Assembly (NCBI GenBank): GCA_944989445.1 | Contig: CALYLW010000129.1 | Location: 1,134,415-1,198,414 of the forward strand | Length of the DNA: 64,000 nt | Reading direction: 5' to 3' | Origin: Ampullaceana balthica | Lineage: Eukaryota; Mollusca; Gastropoda; Lymnaeidae | Shown here: in pieces, positions 23,240 to 35,160 of the stretch | How the letters are laid out: each line of letters begins with the position of its first letter | Numbering within the stretch: position 1 is the first letter of the stretch | Program-made: the position numbers and the translations under genes | Notes under the pieces: model-generated | What the model saw: the letters and a program-made list of their open reading frames with translations, nothing else | The model's database searches: none | What the model was told of the DNA's origin: nothing

Positions 23240-24541
23240 AAAACTTTCACTGAAATATTTGTTCGCTTACAATTTATTTAATGACTTTTTAAAAATTTTA
23301 TTTGAATAAAATCAGTGCTTCTCAATGTGCCAGTCGGTAGGCCATCGGACGCTGGTTGGCGTAAGCTATCAAGACACGAAAATTAAATCTAATTATAATC
23401 CTTAAGTTTGAGAACACAGAAGATAACGTATGAAATTGCGTCGTTTGATGTTGACATCAAAGCATTTGTGATGTAACCGCAACTCACGGCAGGAGTCAGC
23501 CAATTTTTTTGCCCGTTACCCCAAAAATATACAAGTTTATGTGTGCGTTACCCCCCCCCCTTCCCCAACCCCCAGACTCTAGGTCCTGCTCACATGACTC
23601 GGGGATTTAGGGGAGCATCGTTACGCAAAAATGCTACTGGTGAGTTGTACAAGCATGACAGTGTCTAAAAATGATCTGAATAGGATTATGTTTAGGTATT
23701 TTAAGTCAAACCAATACGGAATATCCTTTTTTTTTAAAAAGGGGGGGGGGTCTATTTGATAGAATTATAAACGTTTTTGATATAATTGTTCGATTGGTTT
23801 TTGGTCAAACGCCCCTGGCCATTCTAGATATAATGATAAATTAGCCCATTTAAAATTAGTCAAGTATTCATTAACTTTATTGAATGCATCAAATTCTTGA
23901 CATCGCAATTCGTGAGGAGCACAAAACAACTTTTCTTTTTAGCTCAGTTTTAAGGCATTAATTTTAAATATCACAGAAAGGATACTTAATACAGTTAAGT
24001 CATGTGGGTTAAGATTATTGTCACTCGTGTCAATATAAATGAAAGTAGGGTGGATTTAGGTGTATTCGTATAGTATGTAGTTAAGAAATCTACATAGTTG
24101 TCAAATTTTTTTAAATGCATTTTCTGGAAGGAACCGGTTCAATAATGGGCATATGTTCCAAGCATACATGTACACATGACGTATTTTCATATATCTAGTG
24201 TATTGTAGTGGATGTTATATGTCCCAAATGAGTCTGCATTACCCCCAAGAATTCCACTTTGACCCCAGATGAGGTTATTTACCGCTATTCGCCGAACTCT
24301 TTTTAACGGGATACCCGTCAGTCAATTGAGGGATTTTTAAAAAATACATTTTAAAAATGTTATTTTTAAATAATTTTTTTTTCTAAACAAAGACGTTAAC
24401 CGTGATGATTAATAGTCAATGTTTAATTTGTATGTATTAAAATAAAATATAATCTTAAAATGTTAACACAGTTCGTTTTCTGAAGGCCGGTTAAAAGTTT
24501 TTAAAAAATGCTTCACGCGGGTTACGATATTACAATGTAGA
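23240..24541. other. No gene seen
   Basis: Transposon-interior or older sequence with poly-C and poly-G runs (about 23550 and 23740) and no supported frame. It separates the nested MITE from the hAT at 24542. Confidence 0.4.
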
Positions 24542-24803
24542 CAGGCCCGGACTTAAGAGACACAGGGCCCCTAGGCACTTTTCACTTTTGGGCCCCCCAA
24601 CCATGTCGAAGCTATTTTGGAAATTTAGCAAATTAAATGCACCAGTAATAGAACATATAATCTTTAATTGACTTTAATGACTTTAATAAACATCAGAATA
24701 ATGCAATGTATGTTACTATGAATGAATAGTGGAATGAATCTCAAAAATCATTCGACAGTACATCCGTCTTCAGAGACATATCTCACAATGAAAGACAGTT
24801 GAT

Positions 24804-26092
24804 CTACATGAGAAATGTCCGGAGTTGAGCCCATAGCGATAGATAATTTTTGGCAAGTTTGATCTCAGTCATGATTGTATTTTTTACCTTTTCGCATATT
24901 ATTGACGACAGATATGATGTTGTGCCATTTCCTTTGTTTCCATGGCGTTTTATGTGTACATCCAGAAAAGGATCGAACTCAGCCAAAAGTTCTGGGTCAT
25001 AAGTCACAACATAGTTCCCAGTGTTGTTTTTTTTAAATCCAAATCTATCATGGAAACCTAAACGGTAATCCGCGTGCAGAAAGTGACCTCACAACAGCCA
25101 CAATGTGCCTCGAAACTTCATGCCAGTATTTTATTTCTTCTTCTGTTTGAAGAACAAGACTCTTATCAACTCTACCGCCATCAGCCTTCCTAGCTATTTG
25201 TGTCGCAAATGCTGACCTGTGTTCTTCCGAAATCTCATGTTCCTTCATTCTTTGAACTATGGTTTTTCAGTCGTTGAACACTTCATTAGCTAGTGACCCC
25301 AATTTCACAAACATCTTCGAAAATATGAGCCAAGGTCGAGATCGTTTTCACAATTTCTTAATGTTTGGCTAAAAAGTGACAGCGATAGATACCTGGTTTT
25401 ATCTGACGCCTAGAAAAAGAAAAGTCGGCATCAATATTTTGTTTCATGCCATTTTGAACAAGGCACTCCAATGTAACTTCGTCTAGCATCCACTCATCAG
25501 CATCGTCACTTAAAGAAGAAATGTATTCAGGATTTTGTAAATAATCTTTTTTTTTGGTAGCTGTTACCAGTGGCGTAGTCCTAAAAAAGATGTGAGAGGG
25601 CCCTCTTTTTTCAAATTTTTCACGCGGCGTATTTTTCTCAAAGGTACAAGTTCTACAACTAACACAGCCTCAAAAGTCAAATTAAAGTTGAAATTGCATG
25701 CCCTCCATGCAGGGTGGGCGCGCCCTCCCTGTCAAAAAAAGGTGGGAGGGTAAAGCCCTCCCGCGCCCACCCTCCACTACACCACTGGCTGTTACGGGTT
25801 TTTCAGAAATAATGTTTTCAGGTAGCTAGTTGCAGTCAGAAACGTTTGTTGGAGTTGCCTGTTGACGGTCATTCGCAGCATCACTGCAACTGCCACTGGC
25901 TAATGCACTAATACTACTACATGAAGTACTAGGACTAGAGCCAGAACTAGGTCTAGACGTAGACGAGACGAAAAATGTGTTTAATTTAGATTTAGATACA
26001 TTACGAAGAAGCACTTTTTCTTTTTCGATTTTGTTTTCTTTATTCCGTTTCTTTTCTGAAACCCGCTTAGATTTTTATTGAAGTCAGACATC
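24804..26092 (-). pseudogene. N-terminal ZMYM1-like hAT transposase, interrupted
   Basis: Reading the minus strand from 26092, the frame opens MSDFNKNLSGFQKR, then a Lys-rich stretch and a long Ser-rich linker (STSRPSSGSSPSTSCSS). The 220-bp insertion at 25568-25787 breaks it. It resumes with DDADEWMLDEVTLECLVQNG, then GRVDKSLVLQTEEEIKYWHE (25048-25248) and AEFDPFLDVHIKRHGNKGNG followed by TTSYLSSIICE (24804-25007). This order matches the start of ZMYM1-like hAT transposases. Frameshifts occur near 25250 and 25020, and the catalytic half is absent. Confidence 0.8.
25568..25787. mobile_element. hAT MITE inside the transposase gene
   Basis: The ends CAGTGGCGTAGTCC and (inverse) CAGTGGTGTAGTGGAGGG are flanked by the exact 8-bp GCTGTTAC (25560-25567, 25788-25795). 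Removing it restores continuity of the surrounding transposase sequence, so it inserted later. Confidence 0.9.
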
Positions 26093-26639
26093 GTGATATC
26101 GATATTTCTATTACGAATATAAAAGATAGGGTCATTAAACAATATAACTTTGTTATATTATTTGGAATAATATATTTTTCATGTTTCAATTTGTTGTTCA
26201 GTTGTTAATTTATTTAAGAAAATTTCGGTTTTCCTCAAATGTTCTAAATTCAAGACTTTTTCTCTTGGTTAAAGTAAATATTTTTTGAACTAATGTAAAG
26301 ATTCCACCACCGGGACCCTTAGACTGGCTTGGGCCCTAGGCCGGGGCCTTGTATTGCCTAGGCGGAAATCCGGCCCTGAATGTAGACCTTCACTACATAA
26401 ATAATAAATACTTGTGAGTTGTTGTTTTTTAGGGGGGGGGGTCAAAGCTTTGTGACGTATTTTTAGAGAGGGGTCTAACTTTTTGTGACGACGCGTGACG
26501 AGGGGGTAGGGGGTAAAAAATCGGCCAAAATCGCGTGACGTCATTTATGGACGGCCCCTAAGTGAAAAAATGCCATTGTGAGACTGTCTGATCATGAGAA
26601 ATCAAAGGGACATATGACATATACTTTGGAATGGTTTAG

Positions 26640-27320
26640 GTGGAAAACAGTCTAACAAAACAATACACAATTGACAAGCTAAGCCAAAACATAATAAAGA
26701 ATGAAAAGGCTTGTTGGTATAGTGCATTTCAACGTCTCCTTGCCATTGTCCAATTTCTCGCTGAGAAATTTCGTAGCTCAGTCGACAAACTACATCAGGC
26801 ACACAAAGGAAACTTTTGGGTCTCGTTGAAATTCTGGTGAAATATGATCCGATTTTGCAGGAAAATATGCGAAAAATAAAAAAAATGATGAAATTCATGA
26901 TCACTACTTTGGGAAAGCGAATTCAAAAAGAACTCATTTCGTTGTTGGGAAATGAGGTAAGGAAAATTATTGTAGGAACAGTAAAATCAGCTAATTACTC
27001 TTCAGTAATACTTGATTGCACACCTGACCAAGGTCACAAGAGCAGATGTCACTGACAATTCGCTATGTAAGCCCAGGAGGCGGATATTCTGAAGTAACTT
27101 ACGAGCACTTCATTTGTTTTCTAGAAGTAGAAGAAAGTACTAGGCAACAACTGCTTGATGTCTTACTATTGGAAGTGACAAAATTGGACTTAGATGTTTT
27201 TGATATCCGCGGTAAAGGATACGAAAACGGTGCGAACATGAAAGGGCATAAGTCAGGCGTACAAGCTCGTCTTTTACAGTTAAATCCTAGGGAATTTTTT
27301 TTACCCCTTGTACCTGTCAC
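26640..27320 (+). pseudogene. ZMYM1-like hAT transposase fragment
   Basis: Pieces at 26640-26840, 26816-27055 and 27046-27360 read QRLLAIVQFLAEKF, VEILVKYDPILQENM, TVKSANYSSVILDCTPDQGH, HFICFLEVEESTRQQLLDVL and IRGKGYENGANMKGHKSGVQ. These are the middle of the transposase (first catalytic Asp region, then the GYDNGANM motif). The zinc finger and C-terminus are missing. Near 27310-27345 the sequence switches abruptly to a different hAT family. Confidence 0.75.
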
Positions 27321-28046
27321 AATTACAATTTTAAGTGGCCTTCGGCCTCATCTTAAATAATTAATTAAGGACTGATGTATTATGTATGTAACGACATTAT
27401 ATTTATAAAATTCGAAATTGTGAACTGTTTTGAGTACGTCAAATGATGGCGAAAATTGATGACGCTTTAATTTTTTTACAACGTGTAAATTGATTTTTAA
27501 AACCCGATGAAGTTATGGGCTGTTAAGTGATGAAAATTGTTGAAAATATATGTCCCGAGAAAAAAAGCGAGAGTTTGCCAATGTTTGCCTGTCACGCAAC
27601 ACTGTGGCTCGCAGAATTGAAGAAAGCTCATCTGACATTAAGAGACAAAAAGAGGCAATAGCAGAACAAAATTTACTTTTCTTCGATAGCCTGTGATGAA
27701 AGCACTGATGCATCTGAACTGTCAAACTTTTATTTTTTTAGAGGATTTAATGATGACATGTGTGTGAGTGAAGAATTACTTGACCTTCAGAGTCTTAAAG
27801 ACCTAACAAAGGGAAAGATTTATATGTTTCCGTTTGTTCTTCTTTCAATGGCATTTAACTATCAATGAAAAAAATATCTGGAATTATTACTGATGGTGCT
27901 CCTGCCATGATTGGTAAACATAATGGACTAACAACACTTTTCTGTAACAAAGTCAGCGAAGAGGCTGGCAAAGCTTTTAAACTTCACTGTATCATTCACC
28001 AACAAAGTTATTTGTTTCAAACATCTTAGATGCGATCATGTCATTA
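27320..28046 (+). pseudogene. GTF2IRD2/ZBED-like hAT transposase fragment
   Basis: The start (about 27345-27450) repeats the sub-terminal sequence of the element at 11640-11760 in inverse orientation. Coding pieces read FACHATLWLAEL-like sequence at about 27590, IACDESTDASELSNFYFF (27690-27740), RGFNDDMCVSEELLDLQ, ISGIITDGAPAMIGKHNGL (27870-27930) and KLHCIIHQQS (about 27985). These are the DESTD and DGAP motifs of this hAT branch. The frame is cut at about 28046 by the next element after DHVIKAV. Confidence 0.75.
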
Positions 28047-29658
28047 AGGCAGTCAGAGGCGTAACTAGGTTTTTGGCGCCCTTGGCTAATTTTTTTTGGC
28101 GCCCTTGATAAATTGACAAGTTTAAACTTTGAGATTTTTTTTATTTGTTAGAAAAAATAATTGACTTTCTCTTATTTTTTTATTTATGACAATAATTACG
28201 TAGTCTGACAGTGACAGTCATACAAGGTGAATATACAAAATACATAAGACATGAACTATACTAATTGGCAGTTTATTATTGACTAGATAATACCAATCAA
28301 TAATAGGACGATATGAAAGAGTGGACCGGCCTGTCATTCAGCGACTCTCAAAGGGCAGCACAGGACCGGGACAAATGGCGTTTGTTAGTGAGCAGTTCAC
28401 GATGGTACCCCAACAACCCCAACAACGGGTTAAGGGATAGTTCAAGTTCAAGATAATACCAAATAAATTGGTGGATAAAACGGGATATTGTTGCGTTAAT
28501 AAATAATAAAGCAAAACTTGAAGTAACGTGTATTATAAATAAAAACAATGGTGTCAATGTGTCATTCTCATCACCTCATACGTAACGATAGAAACTCACA
28601 ATCCTACATATATTTACCCTCAATTATCCTGCCGTAACGCTGAGGGACATCACTCTGCTTTTTTTCTTTTTAATATATAGACTTAAAAATCATAATCATT
28701 TTGGTTTCCAGATTAACATTATCCACCCTCCACACTATTATTAATTGAACAATTTCATGCGGGCATTCGAAAAGAGTTATTTTTTGGTGCAGTAATTTGG
28801 TGCGCCACTTTCTAAAATTTCGAGCCGTAAAAAGATATTATATGACGTCATTGTTTTAGCTCATATTTTAATTTTGGAAAAGGGAACGATGTAAAAAGAG
28901 GATTTGAGGATTGTTAATTATAAAATACTTTGTGTACATTTCAGGAATATTTCGTATTTATCATACAAAGATAAGTTACTTGGGCTTTTGAAAAAGGTGG
29001 GTGCCGTAGGCGCCCTAAAACAAAGTGGGCACCATGGCGCCGCAGCACAACCTAGTTAAAAGTAAATGGAGTGACATTTCAGAACACGTGTTCCGTAGAG
29101 CCACGTAAGTGGACGTAAAATCTTATCTTAGTGCATTCCATGAGGGATTATGCGACTGTTGCAAGTACAAAAAATGACAAAGACAAGAAAAATGAGTGGT
29201 AACTATTTCGCGTCCCTTTGCTGCATGCTGTGACTCTTTTTAAAAAGAAAAATCTTACTCCCCCATCCCACTGTGGAGGGAGTAAAGTGGGGGATGAGAG
29301 GGAATGTGTCTCCTCTCACGGGCTTGTGTCGGCATGTCAAAGCAAGTTGGCTTCCTTCCATATGAAACATAGACACCGTCTCTCTTTCCTGTCAAGCCTA
29401 CTAGCCGGCATGGCTGTTTCCCCGACCCCTCAATGTCTACATTGTCCTTGATTAATCGGCGCCTATTAGTATACGCAATTTTCCTTATCTCAAACACTTC
29501 GTAAGTCGAATTTTTTTCGGGTCCGTTTGAGTTCAACTTGAAGAGGTCCGACGGTGTTAATTTAAATACAAATTTAAAAAATTAGAGATTTAGTGGCGCT
29601 CTTTTGAGCTGGCGCCCTTGGCAACTGCCCCGATGCCAACCCGTTGTTACGCCACTGT
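28047..29658. mobile_element. Non-autonomous hAT (GGCGCCCTTGGC family)
   Basis: The left end CAGAGGCGTAACTAGG with GGCGCCCTTGGC repeats, and the right end (inverse) CAGTGGCGTAACAACGGGTTG with the same GGCGCC words, are inverted copies. The insertion splits a transposase gene. The flanks (AAGGCAGT and TCCACACC) do not match, so the target duplication is lost or one boundary has rearranged. The 1.6 kb interior has no transposase frame. A second copy of the family lies at 52474-54433. Confidence 0.7.
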
Positions 29659-31596
29659 CCACACCCAAATTCCAAACAAGAAGAACTTGAATGTATATGG
29701 TTTGTGGCATACGGATAAGAAACGTGGTTTTTTTTTAAATCCCTATAATCTTTATCTGAGTGTTCTTTTAGATTATCTTTGTTTTATATTTTCAATTTAG
29801 AATTAATTGCCTTATGTATTTGTAATACTTTGGTATTTATTCTTCTATCATTCTATCCTCTTAGTGTTTCTAGGTTTAATTATTAAACTAATGGTGTTAG
29901 CCTGTTCTTGTCAATTTTAAAAATTATCCACTAATGAAACTTACTGCTCTTTTTTGAATTTGTTACAGTTTATTTTTTTTTCATTGATGGATATAGAAGA
30001 GGACCATCCGTATTGTAAGAAAAAATAATAATAATAAAGTTTCTTTGTGTTCAAACTTTAAAATGTGTTTAAAATAATTTTCTTATATTTTTAAAGACAG
30101 AAATTATAAATGCCTTTAAAACACCACTTCTACGCTGTACATATTTAAAAACTGTCTTACAAGTTGTTTGGGTTATAGCTGTTATTTCAATCAACTCTCC
30201 CCGACCTGACATCACTCAAGTGTAACGATAGATTTACACAGGAGTGAAGCAGGCAAGACAGCGAATCTTATTGTTCAGACCAAAGCATTAAACTTGGTCG
30301 AGATCAGATCATAATCTACGTGTAATTCTTGGCGCAAGTTAATATCTTTATTTTAAAAAACTGAAGGAAAATTTCCAAGGAAATTTAAGCAGAGAAATTC
30401 TTTTTTTATGCGAAAGGTGGTAAACTAGTTCAGAAAATCGGTGAAACATAACAGAAAACATTAGGGGGGACATGATCGAATCTGTAAAATGTCACCAAAC
30501 ACCAAGCACGAAGAAAAGAAAGGAAAAGAAACCCAGAAGACATTTCTTTCATCCTAAAACCGCCTCATCATTGTCCATACCTTAGCACTGAAGCAAATTT
30601 TACGTGTATAATAAGTCTTAGTAACTTATATCATTTATGGTTTGACAAAAGAGTAGCTCGTTGACAACTTCAGCACATATTTTGTCATAGGAAGCCAATA
30701 CTGGAATGTCAGTCACGACTACACTTCTACTCGCAAGTAATAAAAGTTTTTGACTTAAACCATTCATAATTCATATTTTTGTGTTCATTTTTCAGTTGCA
30801 ACAAGCCCTCAAATATAATTATTTTTTTAAAACCATATATGTATATATATTATATATATATTTGTTGTTGTAAATTTAGAAAGAAAACGTTCCCGAATCT
30901 GTATATCGGTATATGCGTCATAGTGGAACAAGTTGTGCTGGAGTCTCTGTGTCAGGGTAAATACGATGGCGATATTTTAAAAATAAAAACACACAAAAAC
31001 ACTAAATCATCTATTGAGAGCAAGAATGTCCTATGTGATATAACTATTTTTTTGAGGTTTTTCCATTAATTAGTAAATGAATGTGTTATTAAAACGAAGC
31101 ATTTTGCCGAGTAGAACTAAAATTGTTAGTGCTTATTTTGAGATTGTACCAAGTTGCATATACTGTATCAGTTATGATCCAAACTGGTTAGAGTCTTTCA
31201 TAAAAAGTTGGAAATTCTGTCACTTAGGACATTCTTACGCTTAGTAGAAGAAATCTAAATATGTGTTAATGATTTTAAAAAAAAACACATTATGTTTAAG
31301 TTTCAGGTACAACTCGTTCGTGTTATCTTTTAACATATGTTGACCAATGAACATTCGTCTTCTGTCGTAATGTCACCAACATTCCACCGAAAGAAACAAA
31401 TCCATAAAAATAGACACGTAGGCGGGTGGCGTGAGGCATGACGCCATTTTTCTTTAGATGGCGTACAAAATGAGGTGATATTTTTGTTGACACGGTTAGA
31501 ACATCGACAAGTCTAACGTCCCTAACACATCAACTGAAAAAGATACATAATCTAAAGGGTTTTATATGTGCGTGTGCGTATACAGAGCGTCCATCT
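29659..31596. other. No gene seen
   Basis: AT-rich intergenic sequence with scattered short frames (longest 96 residues at 30779-31069, low-complexity and Tyr/Ile-rich) that do not look coding. There is a (TA)n patch near 30838-30860. I found no splice-consistent exon. Confidence 0.4.
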
Positions 31597-31812
31597 CAGG
31601 GCCGGATTTAGACACGCCGATAAGGCCCTAAGCCTAAGCTATTAGAATTTCTTGCCTTCTAAAGGGCTCAATATCAGTGCCATTTATGACAACTGCTAAC
31701 TCTGATATATATATATATTTATTTTTTTTGGGGGGGAGACGAGCTCCCAAGAAAGCGGGGGCCCTAAGGTATAGCTTGTGTAGCTTATAGTTATACGTAA
31801 ATCCGGCACCTG
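31597..31812. mobile_element. Short hAT MITE (CAGGGCCGGATTTA ends)
   Basis: Starts CAGGGCCGGATTTAGAC and ends with the inverse of CAGGTGCCGGATTTACG. Flanks GTCCATCT and GTCCCTCT agree at 7 of 8 bases if the right border is taken one base in. It has the same terminal type as the elements at 26378 and 48401. The body includes a (TA)n run and a poly-G run. Confidence 0.65.
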
Positions 31813-31975
31813 TCCCTCTGTTACCTCGGTGTTACCACGTGTGGTTACTTCACTTTGTCAACGCCTTCACACCTTACTTTATTTTCTACCGACCTGAACC
31901 GATTATTTCTTATCTAGAAGGGGTTGACAATGTTAGTATTGTTTATAATCCTCTGTCTGTCTGTTTGTGTGTCTG

Positions 31976-31983
31976 TCTATCTG

Positions 31984-32066
<83 letters not shown>
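31976..32066. repeat. (CT)n-(TA)n compound microsatellite
   Basis: A run of CTCTCT about 36 bases long passes directly into about 45 bases of TATATA. The right border is the end of the inserted hAT element at 32067, and the (TA)n resumes on the far side at 32723. Confidence 0.95.
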
Positions 32067-32069
<3 letters not shown>

Positions 32070-32719
32070 GGCTGCAGAAATTCTGTCGATTAATCGTTAA
32101 AAAAAGCATTTTAAAAAAAAATAGCGGCCGATAAATAATAAATTTCCTGACGATTACACGAACATTTTGGTTTTAAACTATTGACTGATTGTTCAAAATG
32201 TTGATAAAGTTTGCATATCATGGTTCTGTTACCTCAGTTCCATGTGAATGATTGTTCAGCTCGGCTGGTTATATTGTCAATTAGACCCGCTCATCACTTG
32301 AACCAAATAATGTCAACACACTTCAGTGGCCTCACTAGGGGGTGCGGTGGGGGTGGGCCGCCCCGGGTGACACCATCACAAGGGGTGACACCAAAACGTA
32401 AAATTCTGCATGTTCCCGTTATCTGGCACTTAAAGATTCAGAGGAGTTCTATGGGGTAAGTCTTGAGGGGGTGACACCATGAGCTACCGCCCCGGGTGAC
32501 ACCAACCCTAGTGACGTCTCTGACACACTTGTCTTTTTGCGTAGTTGGTTAAAAGATGACATATAAAGGAGACATTCCAGTGTTATTTAGATTTTCAACA
32601 ATAACGTTTAATAAATGTTACTTATGACATCATAAATTGTAATTTTAGGCTTTAATCGAAATTAACGATTCATTAATCGTAAAAGTTAACGATTAAATTT
32701 AAATTAATCGTTAACAGCC

Positions 32720-32722
<3 letters not shown>
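32067..32722. mobile_element. hAT MITE inserted in a (TA)n microsatellite
   Basis: The ends TAGGGCTGCAGAAATTCTG and (inverse) CAGGGCTGTTAACGATTAAT, with ATTAATCG repeats inside both ends, mark the element. (TA)n on both sides gives an apparent ATATATAT duplication. A second MITE sits within it at 32324-32522. Confidence 0.75.
32324..32522. mobile_element. GTGACACC-family hAT MITE, near full-length
   Basis: The ends CAGTGGCCTCACTAGGGG and (inverse) CAGAGACGTCACTAGGG are flanked by the exact 8-bp ACACACTT (32316-32323, 32523-32530). It contains four GGTGACACC words in direct orientation near the two ends. At 199 bp it can serve as the reference copy for the family in this window. Confidence 0.9.
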
Positions 32723-32795
<73 letters not shown>

Positions 32796-32813
32796 ATTAT
32801 ATAATATATATAT
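32723..32813. repeat. (TA)n microsatellite
   Basis: About 90 bases of nearly pure TA with a few ATTATA interruptions. It is the right half of the tract split by the hAT insertion at 32067-32722. Confidence 0.95.
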
Positions 32814-34283
32814 GCACTCACACGTACTTTTATGCGTGCTTGTTTGTTTGTTAAAGTACTCTAAGTCTAAATGTCGGTTGTTTTAATAATTGGAAGGCTG
32901 CGACCAAATGTCAAACCAGGCAGCTGACTGCCAAATTTAAATTAGACATATTCATATACACTAAACTTCTGTTTTTGATCCTTTAAAATTCTCTACTATT
33001 TTTATATATTATGCTATATAAATATTACACTGATACGTTTTTTACCCTTTGAAACGACTTACAGTAACACAGCAGTGCACGATTTTACTATTTTATCTAT
33101 CGCTTATATTTTAAATATCCCCTTTAAATCCCAATCCTGCTGCTGTTTACGTTTTTCACCCCTTCTCTCTGCAATGAAACAGATTGCATGGATTTTCATA
33201 CACTGGACTACATTTTATTGTGTTAAATGTTATCACGACACCGGAGGGTGGTCTGTCTAAAGGAAATTTATGTCAGCTGAGGATAATGACACACTGACCT
33301 AGTTTTCCAGTTTGCGGCGACCTATGATACAATTGATGTGAGAGTCCTACACAGACTCAAATTGCTTCAACGTTAATAATATAAACTTGACTAAAGAAAA
33401 TATTTGTAAGTAACCGGTTGCTGGTTATCTTTACTAAAAAAATAGCCCAGCACGTATTATATCATACGGTGTTTGAAAAGGGGCTACACTGACAATCTCA
33501 AAATCCGGTAACGGTTTTACAGATAACTAGGCTAAGGCTACTTTTAGCTATACTTAGTCGTAAATGGAGCGAGGGGCTCTCAATTAGTGTGCACGAGGTC
33601 ATTTTAAATAACTTTGACTTTTTTTTGTTTGGGGTGGGAAGGGGATAATGCATGACGTTTATGAATAGTTAATACTAATAATTGATTAGAGAGCTTGTGG
33701 TTTAATTTTAATTAAACTAATTTTAATACAAATACAAGGATCATTAAATTTTACAAGTTTTAATTCTTCAACAATTAGTTTGAATCAAAATATTACTTAG
33801 TTTCAGGCCCCAAGCTAAGAAACTTCATAGTGTCAAAGATAACATAACATAACATAACAAGGGGATATTTTTAACGCACAGTTCGCTTTGTCACTCCTGA
33901 AGTAGGCCTACGTTAAATGAAAGAAGTACTACAAATCTTAACCTGTATTAAGATTATTTTTTTAAAAAGTGTTTTATTGCTGTGTGTTACCGTGTTGAGT
34001 GCGTATCGTGTGTGGTTGCGCAGTTTAAGAGGTTTTTTTTTCCTCTTCACTCTCCCCCCTCCAATTAATTTAGAAAACTTTGTGATGTGATAAATAAGAA
34101 ATTCCAGAAATTTTACTTTAAAATCAATTTTAACTGTTGCAGAGGGTTTGAGATTTGGACTATTGATGAAATCATATTTTAAGAATATTGTGTGTGTTGG
34201 AGGGAGGTGTTTATAGAATAGTTTGTTTACCAAACTGTATGATGAAACCTGAAATCGCGTGCCCACCTCATCTCCTTTACAGG
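32814..34283. other. No gene seen
   Basis: Intergenic sequence without a supported exon. It contains a short (ATAAC)n run at about 33842-33860. The long minus-strand frame at 33913-34464 crosses the border of the next transposon and contains its poly-Gly/Pro sequence, so it is not a gene. Confidence 0.4.
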
Positions 34284-34660
34284 CAGAGGCGTCACTAGAG
34301 GGCGGGGGGGGGGTGCGGATCGAACCGGGTGACACCATCTCAAGAGCTGACACCAAAATGTAAAATTCTGTATGATCCCATAATTTGGCACTGGCAGACT
34401 CGTAGAAGTTATGTGGGGTAAGTCGTGAGGGCATGGGCGTAGGGAAGGGTGGGCAAGGGGGCATTTGGCCCCCCCCTACATTTGAGAAAAAATATTTAAT
34501 TTATTAAATGCATGAATAACTGTTGTATTTTAACTATTACAGCACTAATTTGTAAGTCTTATTAATTTCTAAGGCTTTTTTCAACCCTTATTTTATACTG
34601 AACTTGAATTTAATTGAAAATTGTACCTGTATGGCATTGCCAGTTAAAATTTAATAAGAA

Positions 34661-35150
34661 AACCCGTAAAAAACCAAGTTTTTGACTATAAATCCTTTAT
34701 ATACGAGAAGTAATTAAAAGAATGTTCATTATAATACGCAGCGCCAGACCATCCAGAAATACAAAATTGCACATGTGTCGTAAAACATGTTTAATATAAT
34801 GCGCACCGATCAGGAATATGTTTATAAAAAGAGCTGTCAATAAAATACGCACCTTATTGCGCGACAGAAAGGTTGTTCAATATAATACGCACCGCGACGC
34901 TCTATCTCATAAAATAGCATGATACATAGGAATAAATAAAATAATCTAAAAAATCAATAATTTAATTACGGTACATGCGATCGATCTGAAATTTTGATAC
35001 ATTGTTTTTATCATCGGTACGAAACTGCCTGCAAAATTTCAGCTCGCTATCTTGCGAGCAAGTGGGTTAAAAATCGATCAAAAGTTTTGGCGACAAGCAA
35101 GCAAGGTCGGTCGGTCGGCCGCAGACACCACGAGTTAATATAAAGGATTT
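34661..35150 (+). repeat. AAATCCTTTAT unit, copy 1
   Basis: It opens CCCGTAAAAAACCAAGTTTT, then AAATCCTTTATATACGAG, and closes GAGTTAATATAAAGGATTT, so the unit has 11-bp inverted ends (AAATCCTTTAT). Inside are four variants of ATAATACGCACCG at about 34728, 34794, 34846 and 34878, then a shared block with AAATCGATCAAAAGTTTTGG and (CAAG)n. Confidence 0.85.
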
Positions 35151-35160
35151 TAAAATAAAA

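Larger units (their letters stand above)
24542..26378 (-). mobile_element. hAT element with full ends and 8-bp duplication
   Basis: The left end CAGGCCCGGACTTAAG and right end (inverse) CAGGGCCGGATTTCCGCC are flanked by the exact 8-bp AATGTAGA (24534-24541, 26379-26386). The minus strand carries the N-terminal part of a ZMYM1-like transposase. The C-terminal half is missing, so the copy is internally deleted. Confidence 0.85.
22912..26558. mobile_element. Harbinger-like element split by later insertions
   Basis: Ends GGGGCCGTCCATAAATGACG (left) and its complement (right, ending 26558) are flanked by TAA at 22909-22911 and 26559-26561. A 3-bp TWA-type duplication with GGGG-starting inverted repeats is characteristic of PIF/Harbinger elements. 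Both ends share TGACGTCAC and poly-G tracts. The interior holds the MITE at 22991-23170 and the hAT at 24542-26378. No Harbinger transposase frame is visible, so the superfamily rests on ends and duplication only. Confidence 0.6.

Noticed and set aside
30779..31069. 96-residue Tyr/Ile/Lys-rich frame
   Set aside because: Composition follows the AT-rich DNA and includes a translated (TA)n tract; no domain.
31839..32069. Frame with a Ser-Leu repeat followed by an Ile-Tyr repeat
   Set aside because: Translation of the (CT)n-(TA)n microsatellite.
33913..34464. 183-residue minus-strand open frame
   Set aside because: It runs across the border of the MITE at 34284 and its N-terminus is translated poly-C/poly-G transposon sequence. 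There is no domain or splice support.
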